Notes: generated by a model not told the origin, from the letters alone. A stretch of 64,000 nucleotides of DNA from JBJKRF01 sp046704785 (GCA_046704785.1 JBJKRF010000091.1:1-64000), one strand, 5' to 3'; numbered from the stretch's first letter, positions 33,045 to 43,558 are shown. Program-made: numbers and translations.

Positions 33045-35933
33045 ATGTCCGTTTACCGTTTTGTCATTTGCTCCAACCGGCCCGACCCACGATCCACGGG
33101 CTACCTATCCAATGCCCAGGCACTCGGATTTCACAATTTGCAACGGATCGAATGTCAGGATTTGTACTTCGTAGAGGGCCAACTGTCGCAGGACGAATGC
33201 AAACAGTTGGCTCTCAAACTTTTAATCGATCCGGTGACGCAGTCCGCCGCCTGGGACAAATTGCCCGCGGCCCTGTCTCCCCGCCGACAGGATACCGTTA
33301 TGGTGGAGGTCGCTCTGCGCCCCGGCGTAACCGACGCCGTCGCCCACGAACTCGTCCGCGCGGCACGCGAATTGGGCTTTAAGGGTCTGTCACGCGCCGC
33401 AACCGGCATGCGGTTTTTGCTGTACGGCATCGACCAGGCCACCTCGGAAAACCTGGCCCAACGATTGCTGTCCAACAACGTCATCCAGCACTGGACGCTC
33501 GGCGAAATCACGCCTTCTTTCCCCCAAACAGCCGCCTCCAGCGGAGCCGTGGAAACCATCCCCGTGCGCGGCCTCAACGAGGCAGGACTGCTGGCGCTCT
33601 CACAGCAACGTCGCGCTGCGCTCGACCTGGACGAGATGAAGGCCATCCAGGATTATTTCTGCGAAGCCCGGCGCGACCCAACCGACGTCGAGTTCGAGAT
33701 GATCGCCCAAACCTGGTCGGAACATTGCGTACACAAGACCTTCAAAGCAAAAATCGATGTAAAGAGTAACGGAAAATCCGGCCCGGCAGCGTCCTACCCG
33801 AGCACCATCGACAGCCTGATTCGCACCTACCTGAGAGCCGCTACCGATCGCATCAAGGCGCCTTTCGTGCTTTCCGCCTTCGTCGACAATGCCGGTATCC
33901 TCGACTTCGACGAGGAATACGAAATCTCTTTCAAAGCCGAGACGCACAACCACCCTTCTGCGGTGGAACCGTTCGGCGGCGCGAACACCGGCATTGGGGG
34001 CGTAATCCGCGACGTACTGGGCGTCGGCCACAAGCCCATCGCCGCCACCGACGTGCTGTGCTTCGGCCCGCAACAGGTTTCGTTGGCCCAACTCCCCGAC
34101 GGCGTCCTGCACCCACGTCGCATCATGTCGGGCGTCGTGGCAGGCATCCAGGATTACGGCAACAAAATCGGAATCCCCACCGTCAACGGCGCGGTTCTGT
34201 TCGATGAAGGCTATCAGGCCAATCCGCTGGTTTTTTGCGGATGCGTAGGCATCGCACCCAAAGGCGAACGCGGCCAGGAGCCGCAGTCTGGCGACCGGGT
34301 GATCATACTTGGCGGTCGCACCGGGCGCGATGGTTTGCGCGGGGCCACCTTCTCGTCGATGACGATGGACGCCCAAACCGGGGACGTGGCCGGGGCCTCG
34401 GTGCAGATCGGCGATCCGATCACCGAAAAAGGGCTGATCGATGTCATCACTCGCGCACGCAGCCTGAGGCTGTATCACGCCATCACCGATTGCGGCGCAG
34501 GTGGTTTCTCTTCCGCAGTGGGTGAAATGGCCTCCACCATTGGCGCAGACATCGAATTACAGGATGTAAAGCTCAAATATCCGGGGCTTGCGCCCTGGGA
34601 AATCTGGCTCTCCGAAGCGCAGGAACGCATGGTGTTGGCAGTCCCGCCTGAAAACGTTCCCGCCCTGCAAGACCTGTGCGACATCTTCGACACCGAATTG
34701 ACCGACATCGGCGAATTCCGTGGCTCTGCCCGGCTGGTCGTACGCTACGACGGCAACGTAATACTCGAACTCGCCAATGCATTTCTGCATGACGGCATCC
34801 CGCAACGGCGTCTGACGGCGGTTATTGACTCATTGGAAACCAGCAAGCCGGCAACTCCGCCATCCCTAAGCGAGTCCCGCTACAACGAACTTCTACTCGC
34901 CCTGCTCGCCCACCCCAACATCGCCAGCAAAGCCTCGGTGGTGCGCCTCTACGACCACGAGGTACAGGGTGGCATTGCGGTCAAGCCGCTCACCGGCATC
35001 CTGGCTGACGGACCGTCCGATGCCAGCGTCATCCGGCCTCACGGCGTAAAAAGCAGGCGCGGCATTGCGCTTGCCAACGGCATCAACCCGGAATACGGAA
35101 AACGCCACCCGTACCGCATGGCATTTTCCGTCGTCGATGAAGCCATCCGCAACGCTGTCGCGGTGGGCACAGACCCGCAACAGATTGCCCTGCTCGACAA
35201 CTTCTGCTGGGGAGACCCCTTGCAGCCGAAAACGCTGGGATCGCTGCTCGAGGCGGCGCGAGGTTGTTACGATGCAGCGCTCTTCTTCGGCACGCCCTTC
35301 GTCTCTGGGAAAGACTCGCTGAACAACGAATACCTTGGCGCCGACGGCGCCCGTCACGCCATCCCACCCACACTGCTGATTTCGTCCCTGGGCATCGTCG
35401 AAGATGTGGAACAGGCGATTACAATGGACTTGAAAGAAGCCGGAAACAGCCTGTACCTGGTCGGCGCGTTTGAACCCACCTTCGGCGGCGCGCACCTCCT
35501 GCTGGTGGCCGACGACCTGTCGGCGCTGGCAAACGATCCCGTTCCATCTCCCGCAGCACAGACCCCGGCGGTCTACCAGGCTTTGCACGCCGCCATGCGC
35601 GCCGAATGGGTCCGCTCGGCGCATGATTTGAGCGAGGGTGGACTGGCCGTCACGGTTGCGGAAATGTGCCTCGCCGGACGTCTGGGCGCACAGCTCGACG
35701 TGGAGACGGACGCGCCCCTGCGCTTCCTGTTCGGCGAGACAGCCGGCTGCCTGGTGGCCGAAGTCGCGCCGCACTACACGGCAGCATTCGAATCGCACTT
35801 TGCACACCTGCCCCTGCGCAAAATTGGCACGGTAGCCAACCAGCCGAATTTGTCGATACGCGCAAAAGGCCAGACGTGCCTCTCGCTTTCCATCGATGCA
35901 CTCGTCAAAGCGTGGAATACGCCCCTCCAATAA
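33045..35933 (+). CDS. purL: Phosphoribosylformylglycinamidine synthase with N-terminal PurS-like region
   Basis: Fourth step of purine synthesis: FGAR plus glutamine to FGAM. 962 residues from the ATG at 33045; an in-frame start at 32988 would overlap the promoter. The N-terminal about 180 residues look like two PurS-like segments (the second near VEVALRPGVTDAVAHELVRAA). The catalytic part follows: QTWSEHCVHKTFKAKI, SFKAETHNHPSAVEPFGGANTGIGG, TDCGAGGFSSAVGEM and VSGKDSLNNEY. The size is between the small bacterial PurL (about 740) plus separate PurS and the large 1300-residue PurL. No separate purS was seen. PurQ is encoded directly downstream. Confidence 0.94.
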   Translation: MSVYRFVICSNRPDPRSTGYLSNAQALGFHNLQRIECQDLYFVEGQLSQDECKQLALKLLIDPVTQSAAWDKLPAALSPRRQDTVMVEVALRPGVTDAVAHELVRAARELGFKGLSRAATGMRFLLYGIDQATSENLAQRLLSNNVIQHWTLGEITPSFPQTAASSGAVETIPVRGLNEAGLLALSQQRRAALDLDEMKAIQDYFCEARRDPTDVEFEMIAQTWSEHCVHKTFKAKIDVKSNGKSGPAASYPSTIDSLIRTYLRAATDRIKAPFVLSAFVDNAGILDFDEEYEISFKAETHNHPSAVEPFGGANTGIGGVIRDVLGVGHKPIAATDVLCFGPQQVSLAQLPDGVLHPRRIMSGVVAGIQDYGNKIGIPTVNGAVLFDEGYQANPLVFCGCVGIAPKGERGQEPQSGDRVIILGGRTGRDGLRGATFSSMTMDAQTGDVAGASVQIGDPITEKGLIDVITRARSLRLYHAITDCGAGGFSSAVGEMASTIGADIELQDVKLKYPGLAPWEIWLSEAQERMVLAVPPENVPALQDLCDIFDTELTDIGEFRGSARLVVRYDGNVILELANAFLHDGIPQRRLTAVIDSLETSKPATPPSLSESRYNELLLALLAHPNIASKASVVRLYDHEVQGGIAVKPLTGILADGPSDASVIRPHGVKSRRGIALANGINPEYGKRHPYRMAFSVVDEAIRNAVAVGTDPQQIALLDNFCWGDPLQPKTLGSLLEAARGCYDAALFFGTPFVSGKDSLNNEYLGADGARHAIPPTLLISSLGIVEDVEQAITMDLKEAGNSLYLVGAFEPTFGGAHLLLVADDLSALANDPVPSPAAQTPAVYQALHAAMRAEWVRSAHDLSEGGLAVTVAEMCLAGRLGAQLDVETDAPLRFLFGETAGCLVAEVAPHYTAAFESHFAHLPLRKIGTVANQPNLSIRAKGQTCLSLSIDALVKAWNTPLQ

Positions 35934-35954
35934 TTCGTGTCGAGAAAGGGACGC

Positions 35955-36752
35955 ATGCAACCTAAAGCTCTCGTGCTACAAGCCTACGGAACCAACCGGG
36001 ATTTCGACGTTGTCGAAGCCTTGAGTCTCGCCGGCGCCGTGCCGGAAGGGGTGCCCTTGAACCTTCTACGGGCCGGAAAGCGGCGATTCTCCGACTTTCA
36101 GATATTGGTCGTTCCCGGCGGCTTCTCCTACGCCGACGCGCTCGGCGCGGGGAAATTGCTGGCGCTTGACTTGAGAGCTTATTTCATCGACCAGATCAGC
36201 GCCTTTGTCGAACAGGGCAAACCGGTGATCGGCATTTGCAACGGGTTTCAGGCGCTGGTCAAATCCGGGATTCTGCCCGACGGCTCCACGCCCCGACAAG
36301 GTAAGAGCGAGGCAGAGAGTCAGGCCACCCTCACCTTCAACGCCTCCGGTCACTTCGAATGTCGTTGGGTCAGCCTGCGGCCAGGGTCACAGAAGTGCGT
36401 TTGGACGCGCGATCTGGAAGATTTGATCCTCTGCCCGGTTGCGCACGGCGAGGGCAACTTCCAGGCGGCCGGCCAGTCCTTGCTGACCGCTTTAGAGACC
36501 AATGACCAGATCGCCCTGACGTATACCCGCACCGACGGCTCCCCGGCGGCTGGCGGCTACCCCGCCAACCCGAACGGTTCGGCCCTGGACATTGCCGGCA
36601 TTTGCAACCCGGCGGGCAACGTGCTGGGGCTGATGCCCCACCCGGAAAACCACATCCACGCCTGGCAACATCCGCGCCACAGCCGCGGCGAACAAGAGAA
36701 CAGCGGCATGGCGCTGTTTCGGAATGGCGTAAAATACGCGGCCAATTTATAG
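35955..36752 (+). CDS. purQ: FGAM synthase glutaminase subunit
   Basis: 265 residues, supplying ammonia to PurL. Class I amidotransferase with nucleophile Cys in GICNGFQAL, oxyanion GG in VVPGGFSYADALGAG, and His/Glu in GLMPHPENH. It is longer than the about 227-residue B. subtilis PurQ. The ATG at 35955 follows AAAGGG; an in-frame start 18 bases earlier is less likely. It lies 21 bases after purL. Confidence 0.95.
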   Translation: MQPKALVLQAYGTNRDFDVVEALSLAGAVPEGVPLNLLRAGKRRFSDFQILVVPGGFSYADALGAGKLLALDLRAYFIDQISAFVEQGKPVIGICNGFQALVKSGILPDGSTPRQGKSEAESQATLTFNASGHFECRWVSLRPGSQKCVWTRDLEDLILCPVAHGEGNFQAAGQSLLTALETNDQIALTYTRTDGSPAAGGYPANPNGSALDIAGICNPAGNVLGLMPHPENHIHAWQHPRHSRGEQENSGMALFRNGVKYAANL

Positions 36753-36803
36753 GGGCGGGTGGCATCTGTTTTTGCCAGAGACAAATTTCCACGGGAAGAA
36801 TTT

Positions 36804-37772
36804 ATGATTCAACAAGAAAAAATCATCGAACTGATTCCCCAGGCTTGTGGCGAGACGAACCTGCCGTTGGCCGATAAAGCCAGCGGCAAGGTACGGGAGT
36901 GGTATTCGCTCCCGGCGGGCAAACGATTGATTATAACGACAGACCGCCTTTCGGCCTTCGACCGCATCCTGGCGCGGGTACCGTATAAAGGCCAGGTCTT
37001 GAATCAGCTTTCGGCGTGGTGGTTCGCCCAAACGCAGGACATCATCCCGAATCACATTCTATCGATTCCCGACCCGAACGCCGCGCTGGTACAAGCGGTG
37101 ACGCCGCTGCGCGTTGAAGTGGTCGTGCGCGGTTATATTACCGGCGTGACCACCACGGCTTTGTGGTATCGCTATGCGCTGGGCGAGCGCGAAATTTACG
37201 GCTACGGCTTTCCGGATGGCTTGAAAAAGAACCAGGCTCTGCCTGATGCGATCATCACCCCCACCACGAAAGCGGCCAGCGGACACGACGAACGCCTGAC
37301 CTGCGCCGAAGTGGTGGAAAAAGGCCTCCTGGACGCCGCCACCTGGGAAAAGGTGCAGGCTGCCGCTCTGGCAGTTTTCCGGCGCGGGCAGGAACTGGCG
37401 CGCAAGGCCGGTTTGATTCTGGTGGATACCAAGTACGAGTTTGGCCTCACGCCCGATGGACAGGTTATGCTGATCGACGAAGTGCACACGCCCGATTCGT
37501 CCCGCTTCTGGAAAGCGGCCAGTTATGAGGGGCACTTCACAGCCGGCCAGGAGCCGGAGAATTTCGACAAGGAATTCATCCGCAAAGCCTACGTGGAACG
37601 CAATTACCAGGGCGAAGGGCAACCGCCGTCGCTGCCCGCCGAACTGTGGGCGGCGGCCTCTGAGCGCTATATCGCCATCTACGAGATGTTGACCGGTGAG
37701 ACCTTCGTTCCGGGCGACTATCCGCTGGAAGCCCGCCTGATGGAGAATTTGAAGAAAGCTGGGCTTATTTGA
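36804..37772 (+). CDS. purC: SAICAR synthetase
   Basis: 322 residues, step 8 of the pathway (CAIR plus aspartate). Motifs: GKVREWYSL, TDRLSAFDRIL, VVVRGYITG, LILVDTKYEFGL and EVHTPDSSRFW. GGGAAG precedes the ATG at 36804. The size matches the longer bacterial/yeast-like PurC (about 300) rather than the 237-residue E. coli form. Confidence 0.95.
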   Translation: MIQQEKIIELIPQACGETNLPLADKASGKVREWYSLPAGKRLIITTDRLSAFDRILARVPYKGQVLNQLSAWWFAQTQDIIPNHILSIPDPNAALVQAVTPLRVEVVVRGYITGVTTTALWYRYALGEREIYGYGFPDGLKKNQALPDAIITPTTKAASGHDERLTCAEVVEKGLLDAATWEKVQAAALAVFRRGQELARKAGLILVDTKYEFGLTPDGQVMLIDEVHTPDSSRFWKAASYEGHFTAGQEPENFDKEFIRKAYVERNYQGEGQPPSLPAELWAAASERYIAIYEMLTGETFVPGDYPLEARLMENLKKAGLI

Positions 37773-38011
37773 GCATTTCCCAATAATTGAATGGATTGAC
37801 GACTTGGGCCCCAGCGTCATCCTGCCTGTACGACAAATCCTCCGACCTCACCGTCCCGCCATTGCCTGCTCGTGCGAGACGCAAAACCATTCCATCCCAC
37901 ACTGTCGATCACTATCAAGAAATTGGAATCATCCGCTTGCGGTATTTTTCCGATTTCCAAGAAAAATCGAATGAGCATGGGATCGCCTTCTCCAAGGAAG
38001 TGAATTAATTT

Positions 38012-38503
38012 ATGACCGCCCCGCTTATTGGCATTCTCATGGGTTCCAAATCAGATTGGGAGACCCTGTCCAACGCTGCTGAAACGCTCGATAAACTGAG
38101 CCTTCCCTACGAAGTCAAAGTGGTCTCGGCGCATCGCACGCCAGACCTGCTCTTCGAATATGCCGAGTCTGCCGAAGAACGCGGCCTCGAAGTCATCGTC
38201 GCCGGGGCCGGCGGCGCAGCGCACCTGCCCGGCATGCTGGCCGCCAAGACTCCGCTGCCGGTGCTGGGTGTCCCCGTCCAATCGAGGGCGCTGAACGGGC
38301 TGGACTCGCTACTCTCGATCGTGCAGATGCCCGCCGGCGTACCGGTCGGCACACTGGCTATCGGGCGCGCGGGCGCGGTCAATGCCGCCTTGTTGGCGGC
38401 AGCCATCGTCGCCAACCGTCACGCCGAATACCGCCAGGCGCTGCGCGATTTTCGAGCGCAGCAAACGAAAAACGTATTGGAGCATCCGGACCCCAGAGAA
38501 TAA
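38012..38503 (+). CDS. purE: N5-CAIR mutase
   Basis: 163 residues, class I PurE converting N5-CAIR to CAIR; paired with PurK below. Motifs: GILMGSKSDW, VVSAHRTPD, IVAGAGGAAHLPGM and the active His in AHRTP. The 239-base gap to purC holds no gene. AAGGAAG lies 11 bases before the ATG. Confidence 0.96.
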   Translation: MTAPLIGILMGSKSDWETLSNAAETLDKLSLPYEVKVVSAHRTPDLLFEYAESAEERGLEVIVAGAGGAAHLPGMLAAKTPLPVLGVPVQSRALNGLDSLLSIVQMPAGVPVGTLAIGRAGAVNAALLAAAIVANRHAEYRQALRDFRAQQTKNVLEHPDPRE

Positions 38504-38529
38504 CAACCGACGCACAACATTTACAGGAA

Positions 38530-38535
38530 TAGAAT
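38530..38535 (+). promoter_or_regulatory. -10 box of a probable leaderless start (purK)
   Basis: TAGAAT ends 6 bases before the purK ATG; no Shine-Dalgarno sequence and no clear -35 were seen. If functional, purK and genes below have a second, internal promoter. Confidence 0.45.
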
Positions 38536-38541
38536 GAACCC

Positions 38542-39633
38542 ATGACTATGATTGGTATTCTTGGCGCAGGACAACTTGGACGCATGCTGGCTCTGGCAGG
38601 CTACCCGCTGGGGCTGACCTTCCGTTTTCTTGACCCCGCACCTGCCTCCCCCGCCGGGCAACTGGCCGAACATATCGAAGCTGGCTATCACAACGCAGAA
38701 GCGCTGGCGCGTTTTCTGGATGGCCTGGACGCCGTCACCTACGAGTTCGAAAACGTCCCGCTGGAAATCGCCCACCAGATCGAACACTCCGTTCCGGTCT
38801 ACCCGCCGCCGCTGGCGCTCGAAAAAGGGCAGGACCGCCTGGTGGAGAAAACTTTCTTTCGTTCTTTGGGGATTCCAACGTCCGAATTTAGCGATGGCCG
38901 TCTCTTATTAAACGGAGAAAAAAACGGCATGGGCTATCCCTGTGTGCTAAAAACACGGCGTATGGGTTATGACGGCAAAGGACAATTCGTAGTGCGGAAC
39001 GCCAACGAACTGGCGCAAGCACTGGAAACCTTGCACGGACAGGACACCATTTTGGAACGGCTGGTGCCCTTCGACCGGGAACTCTCGATCCTGGGCGTGC
39101 GCAGCCTGGACGGCGCGACGCGCTTTTACCCGTTGGTGGAAAACCGTCATCGTGAAGGGATTCTGCGCCTGTCGCTGGCACCCGCCCCGGAGCTGACGCC
39201 GGAACTGCAAGCCACAGCCGAATCCTACGCGGGCCGCGTCCTCAAAGCGTTGGACTATGTGGGCGTGCTGGCTATCGAATTGTTCCAGGTTGGAGACCAC
39301 CTGCTCGCCAACGAAATGGCGCCGCGCGTGCACAACAGCGGACACTGGTCGATCGAAGGGGCGGTCACCTCTCAGTTCGAGAATCACCTGCGGGCGCTGG
39401 CAGGCCTGCCGCTTGGAGACACGAGTCCGCGCGGGGCAGCGGCCATGCTCAATTTGATCGGTGAAGTCCCTCCGTCCGAGTCCATCCTGGATATGGATGG
39501 CGCACATTTGCACCTGTACGCCAAATCGGCGCGGCCCGGACGCAAACTCGGTCATATCACATTCGTCGAAAAGGACTTCGCCGCTTTACAGGGAAAGTTG
39601 GCAGCGGTAAAGGAGAGACATGGAAACCTTTGA
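38542..39633 (+). CDS. purK: N5-CAIR synthetase
   Basis: 363 residues of the ATP-grasp family making N5-CAIR from AIR, bicarbonate and ATP. Motifs: IGILGAGQLGRMLALAG, VTYEFENVP, LKTRRMGYDGKGQ and EMAPRVHNSGHWSIE. It overlaps purF by 14 bases, which suggests translational coupling. Confidence 0.96.
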   Translation: MTMIGILGAGQLGRMLALAGYPLGLTFRFLDPAPASPAGQLAEHIEAGYHNAEALARFLDGLDAVTYEFENVPLEIAHQIEHSVPVYPPPLALEKGQDRLVEKTFFRSLGIPTSEFSDGRLLLNGEKNGMGYPCVLKTRRMGYDGKGQFVVRNANELAQALETLHGQDTILERLVPFDRELSILGVRSLDGATRFYPLVENRHREGILRLSLAPAPELTPELQATAESYAGRVLKALDYVGVLAIELFQVGDHLLANEMAPRVHNSGHWSIEGAVTSQFENHLRALAGLPLGDTSPRGAAAMLNLIGEVPPSESILDMDGAHLHLYAKSARPGRKLGHITFVEKDFAALQGKLAAVKERHGNL

Positions 39634-41038
39634 CGATCACCCACACGAAGAGTGCGGCATTATCGGTATCTTTGCGCCCAACGAAGACGTGGCGCGCATG
39701 GCCTTCTTCGGACTATTTGCCTTGCAACATCGCGGCCAGGAGGCGGCTGGAATCGCCGTTGCCAACGGCGCGACCATGTCGATGTATAAAAATGTGGGGC
39801 TGGTTTCGCAGGTTTTCGTCCCCCATACGCTGGACGACCTGGAAGGGAAATACGCCATCGGGCACACGCGTTATTCCACCACCGGCTCGTCCCTGGCCCG
39901 CAATGCGCAGCCTTTCATGATCGAGACCATGCACGGGCCGCTGGCGTTGGCGCACAACGGAAACCTGGTCAATTCTGCCGAACTCCGCAAGAACTTGATG
40001 CAGCAAGGCATCGGGCTCTGGTCTTCGTCAGACAGCGAGGTGATGACGCTGATGCTGGCGCGCAACGGGGGCAACACCTGGGAAGAACGCATTCAGTATG
40101 CGATGCAAAAATGGATCGGCGCTTATTCGCTGGTCATCCTGACGCGCGACTGCGTTTACGCGGTGCGCGACCCCTGGGGCTTTCGTCCGCTATGCGTGGG
40201 ATTGCTGCCCGCCGGTGGTTACGCTGTGGCTTCGGAGACCGGCGCGCTGCGGACGTTGGGCTGCGAGGCCATCCGCGATGTCAAACCCGGCGAGATCGTG
40301 GCTTTGTCGGAGAACGCTCTCAAAGTAACCCAGGCCTTGCCACCGGCCGATTCACTGGCGATGTGCATTTTCGAGTTGATTTACTTCGCACGGCCTGACC
40401 AGGTTTGGGATGGGATCAACGTCCATCACATACGCCAACGATTAGGGGAAGAACTTGCCCGCGAAATGAAAGCCGAGGCTGACGTTATCGTGCCGGTGCC
40501 GGATTCGTCGATTCCTGCGGCCATTGGCTTTTCGCGCTCAAGTGGAATCCCGTATAACGACGGTTTTATCAAGAACCGTTACGTCGGCAGGACTTTTATC
40601 GAACCGACCGATTCACTGCGCAAACGCGGCGTGGCGCTCAAGTTCAACGTCATCAATGAGAACGTACAAGGCAAGCGCGTGATCATGATCGACGACTCGA
40701 TCGTGCGCGGGAATACGACGGGGCCGCTGATCAAGCTATTGCGCAGCGCCGGCGCAAAGGAAGTCCATGTTGCCATCACCTGCCCACCGATTGCCCATCC
40801 GTGTTTCATGGGCGTAGACATGGGCTCGTACGACGACCTGATCGCCCACAAATGGACAGTGAACGAATTATGTGAACACTTTGAGGCAGACTCACTGACT
40901 TACCTTTCGATGGCAGGCATGCTGCGGGCAGCCGGCCGCAACGACGGATTTTGTCACGCCTGTTTTACAGGGAAATATCCGCTACCGGTGGAACTATCCT
41001 CCGTCAAGACAGGATTCGAGCAAGGAATTGCCGCATAA
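39620..41038 (+). CDS. purF: Amidophosphoribosyltransferase
   Basis: 472 residues, committed first step (PRPP plus glutamine). A short propeptide precedes the nucleophile Cys in ECGIIGIF (about residue 12). Glutaminase motif GHTRYSTTGSS and PRPP loop VIMIDDSIVRGNTTGP. Cys residues in CPPIAHPCF and FCHACFTGKYP fit the [4Fe-4S]-containing B. subtilis-type enzyme. The ATG lies inside the end of purK. Confidence 0.96.
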   Translation: METFDDHPHEECGIIGIFAPNEDVARMAFFGLFALQHRGQEAAGIAVANGATMSMYKNVGLVSQVFVPHTLDDLEGKYAIGHTRYSTTGSSLARNAQPFMIETMHGPLALAHNGNLVNSAELRKNLMQQGIGLWSSSDSEVMTLMLARNGGNTWEERIQYAMQKWIGAYSLVILTRDCVYAVRDPWGFRPLCVGLLPAGGYAVASETGALRTLGCEAIRDVKPGEIVALSENALKVTQALPPADSLAMCIFELIYFARPDQVWDGINVHHIRQRLGEELAREMKAEADVIVPVPDSSIPAAIGFSRSSGIPYNDGFIKNRYVGRTFIEPTDSLRKRGVALKFNVINENVQGKRVIMIDDSIVRGNTTGPLIKLLRSAGAKEVHVAITCPPIAHPCFMGVDMGSYDDLIAHKWTVNELCEHFEADSLTYLSMAGMLRAAGRNDGFCHACFTGKYPLPVELSSVKTGFEQGIAA

Positions 41039-41114
41039 GAACAACGCAAAGGAAAAGGACGGCGGACATCGCTCCTGGTGACTCGTCCTTCTCATCCTTT
41101 CGACAGGAGACCTC

Positions 41115-43526
41115 ATGAAAGTCCTTCTCATTGGTTCGGGTGGGCGCGAACATGCCATTGCCTGGAAGATAGCGCAATCGCCCAAACTGACCCGTTTATT
41201 TATTGCGCCTGGGAATCCGGGGACGGCCACAGCAGGAGAAAACGTCGCGGTGAAAATCGACGACCATGCCGGCATCCTGCGATTCTGTCGGAAGCAACAG
41301 ATCGATCTGGTCGTCATTGGGCCTGAAGCGCCACTGGCAGCCGGCCTGGGCGATGATTTACGCGCGGCTGGATTCAAGGTCTTTGGCCCGTCGAAAGCAG
41401 CCGCAGAGATCGAGGCATCCAAGGCTTTTTCGAAGGCTTTCATGATACGGCACGACATCCCAACGGCCCGCTACCAAGCCTTTACCGACTTCGATGCAGC
41501 ATTGGCCTACCTGCATTCCCTGGACTATCCGGCTGTCATCAAAGCTTCGGGGTTGGCCGCCGGAAAGGGCGTCATCGTCCCGGAAACAACCGCCGAGGCC
41601 GAATCTGCGCTGCGTCAGGTCATGCTCGACCACGCATTTGGCGGTGCAGGCGACGAAGTCATCATCGAGGAAAAGTTGAGCGGCCCGGAGGTCTCGTTGA
41701 TCGCGTTTGCAGACGGGAACATAGCCCGGCCCATGATTCCCGCGCAGGATCACAAACGCGTTTTCGACGGGGACGGCGGCCCGAACACAGGCGGGATGGG
41801 CGCTTACGCCCCTGTGCCGTCCTGTCCGCCAGAGATGGTAACCGAGTTGACCGCTACGATCTTGCAGCCCGCTATCGACGGCTTGCGCGCCGAAGGTCGT
41901 CCATTTATCGGTGCGCTGTACGCCGGATTGATGCTCACCCACGACGGCCCGCGTGTGATCGAATTCAACTGTCGCTTTGGTGACCCGGAAACGCAGGTTA
42001 TCCTGCCGCTGCTGGATTCCGACATCCTGGAGATTTTCAGCGCCTGCGCCGCAGGCCGCCTAACAGATACAGACATCCGCTGGAAGGACGGCGCGGCGGC
42101 TTGCGTCGTGCTGGCATCTGAGGGCTATCCGGGCAAATATCCGCGCGGGCTGGAAATCAGCGGGCTGGTAGTTCCCACTTCGGATGCCTTTGTTTTTCAT
42201 GCTGGCACCCAACTCGCCGATGACAAAGTACTCACCAATGGTGGCCGCGTGTTATGTGTTTCTGGCTGGGGCAGCACGATCGAAAAAGCTGTACGGGCTG
42301 CTTACGAAGCCATCCAACCCATCACCTTCGAGGGGATGCACTACCGTAAAGATATTGCCTGGCAGGCTTTGAAAAAAGAAAACTCACAGCCACTGGGCGA
42401 GGCGCCGTCGCCGACTGGCGCAGCCGTCCGTTTGTCTGCTGCCCGATCCGCCCCCGCTGCTGCATCCATATCTGCGCCCGTCTCTGTCCCCATCCGATCC
42501 TCCTACGAAGAGTCCGGCGTGTCCATCGACGCCGGTAATCGCGCCGTCGCCCTGATGACAAAAGTGGTGCGTTCCACCTACACGCCTGCTGTTCTGGCAG
42601 GCATTGGCTCCTTCGGCGGTCTGTTCGATGTTTCGGCGCTGAAGGACTTCGATCACCCGGTGCTCGTGGCCTCCACCGACGGCGTCGGCACCAAGGTCAG
42701 GCTGGCCGCTGCCGTCAAGCGCTACCGCAGCATCGGGCACGATATCGTCAACCATTGCATCAACGACATTCTCGTCCAGGGCGCGCGCCCGCTCTGTTTT
42801 CTCGATTACTTCGCAACCTCGAAGCTCAATCCCGATATTGCCGCCGAGGTCGTCATCGGCATCAGTGAAGCCTGCCGCGAGGCCGGCATCGCCTTGTTGG
42901 GTGGCGAAACTGCCGAGATGCCGGGAGTCTATCAAACGGGTGAATTCGACCTGGCAGGGACGATTATCGGTGTGGTCGAACGGGATCATATCCTACCCCG
43001 CGCAGATCTAAAACCCGGCGATGTGCTGGTCGGACTCGCGTCCAGCGGACCGCACACGAATGGGTATTCCCTGATCCGTAAAATCTTCGCCGCAGATTCG
43101 TTCGATGCAGTCGCCCCGTCGCTCGGAATCCCGTTATCAGAAGCTTTGCTCGCCCCGCATCGCTCCTATGCGCCCTTTCTATCTCCACATCTGGGAAAAG
43201 TAAAAGCCTTGGCGCACATCACCGGCGGCGGATTCATCGAAAACATTCCGCGCATCCTGCCGACAGATATGGACGCCCATATCCACCTCGGCACCTGGAA
43301 GATGTCACCGCTCTGGGCGCTGATCCAACAAAGAGGCCAGATCGTCCCCGACGAGATGTACCGCGTCTTCAACATGGGCATCGGCATGTTGGCCGTCGTC
43401 GATAAAACGCTCATCGCCGAATTCCAGGAGGCCATCCCAGAGCCAACCTTCGTTATCGGAGAACTAGCCAAAGGGGCAGGCAAAGTAGTGCTGGAGCCCC
43501 ATCGGACATCATCGATATTGGAATAG
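41115..43526 (+). CDS. purD: PurD-PurM fusion: GAR synthetase and AIR synthetase
   Basis: 803 residues. Residues 1 to about 420 are GARS (MKVLLIGSGGREHAIAW, KASGLAAGKGVIV, EEKLSGPEVSLIAF, EFNCRFGDPETQ). An Ala/Pro/Ser linker (about 425-455) joins AIRS (about 457-803: SYEESGVSIDAGNRAV, VASTDGVGTKV, HCINDILVQGARPLCFLDYFA, LLGGETAEMPG, ASSGPHTNGYSLIRK). It catalyses steps 2 and 5. The order matches eukaryotic GART, where PurN is also fused; here purN is separate two genes downstream. AGGAGA precedes the ATG. The same gene carries purM. Confidence 0.94.
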   Translation: MKVLLIGSGGREHAIAWKIAQSPKLTRLFIAPGNPGTATAGENVAVKIDDHAGILRFCRKQQIDLVVIGPEAPLAAGLGDDLRAAGFKVFGPSKAAAEIEASKAFSKAFMIRHDIPTARYQAFTDFDAALAYLHSLDYPAVIKASGLAAGKGVIVPETTAEAESALRQVMLDHAFGGAGDEVIIEEKLSGPEVSLIAFADGNIARPMIPAQDHKRVFDGDGGPNTGGMGAYAPVPSCPPEMVTELTATILQPAIDGLRAEGRPFIGALYAGLMLTHDGPRVIEFNCRFGDPETQVILPLLDSDILEIFSACAAGRLTDTDIRWKDGAAACVVLASEGYPGKYPRGLEISGLVVPTSDAFVFHAGTQLADDKVLTNGGRVLCVSGWGSTIEKAVRAAYEAIQPITFEGMHYRKDIAWQALKKENSQPLGEAPSPTGAAVRLSAARSAPAAASISAPVSVPIRSSYEESGVSIDAGNRAVALMTKVVRSTYTPAVLAGIGSFGGLFDVSALKDFDHPVLVASTDGVGTKVRLAAAVKRYRSIGHDIVNHCINDILVQGARPLCFLDYFATSKLNPDIAAEVVIGISEACREAGIALLGGETAEMPGVYQTGEFDLAGTIIGVVERDHILPRADLKPGDVLVGLASSGPHTNGYSLIRKIFAADSFDAVAPSLGIPLSEALLAPHRSYAPFLSPHLGKVKALAHITGGGFIENIPRILPTDMDAHIHLGTWKMSPLWALIQQRGQIVPDEMYRVFNMGIGMLAVVDKTLIAEFQEAIPEPTFVIGELAKGAGKVVLEPHRTSSILE

Positions 43527-43558
43527 TCACAAAAGAACTACTTCGAAAGGATTTTCTC

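Noticed and set aside
34893..35960. Minus-strand open frame of 355 codons
   Set aside because: Antisense to purL; amino-acid composition (His, Arg, Val, Gln rich) is typical of a shadow frame.
37787..38008. Small plus-strand frame in the purC-purE gap
   Set aside because: Low-complexity, no start context, and no similarity to known small proteins; left as intergenic.
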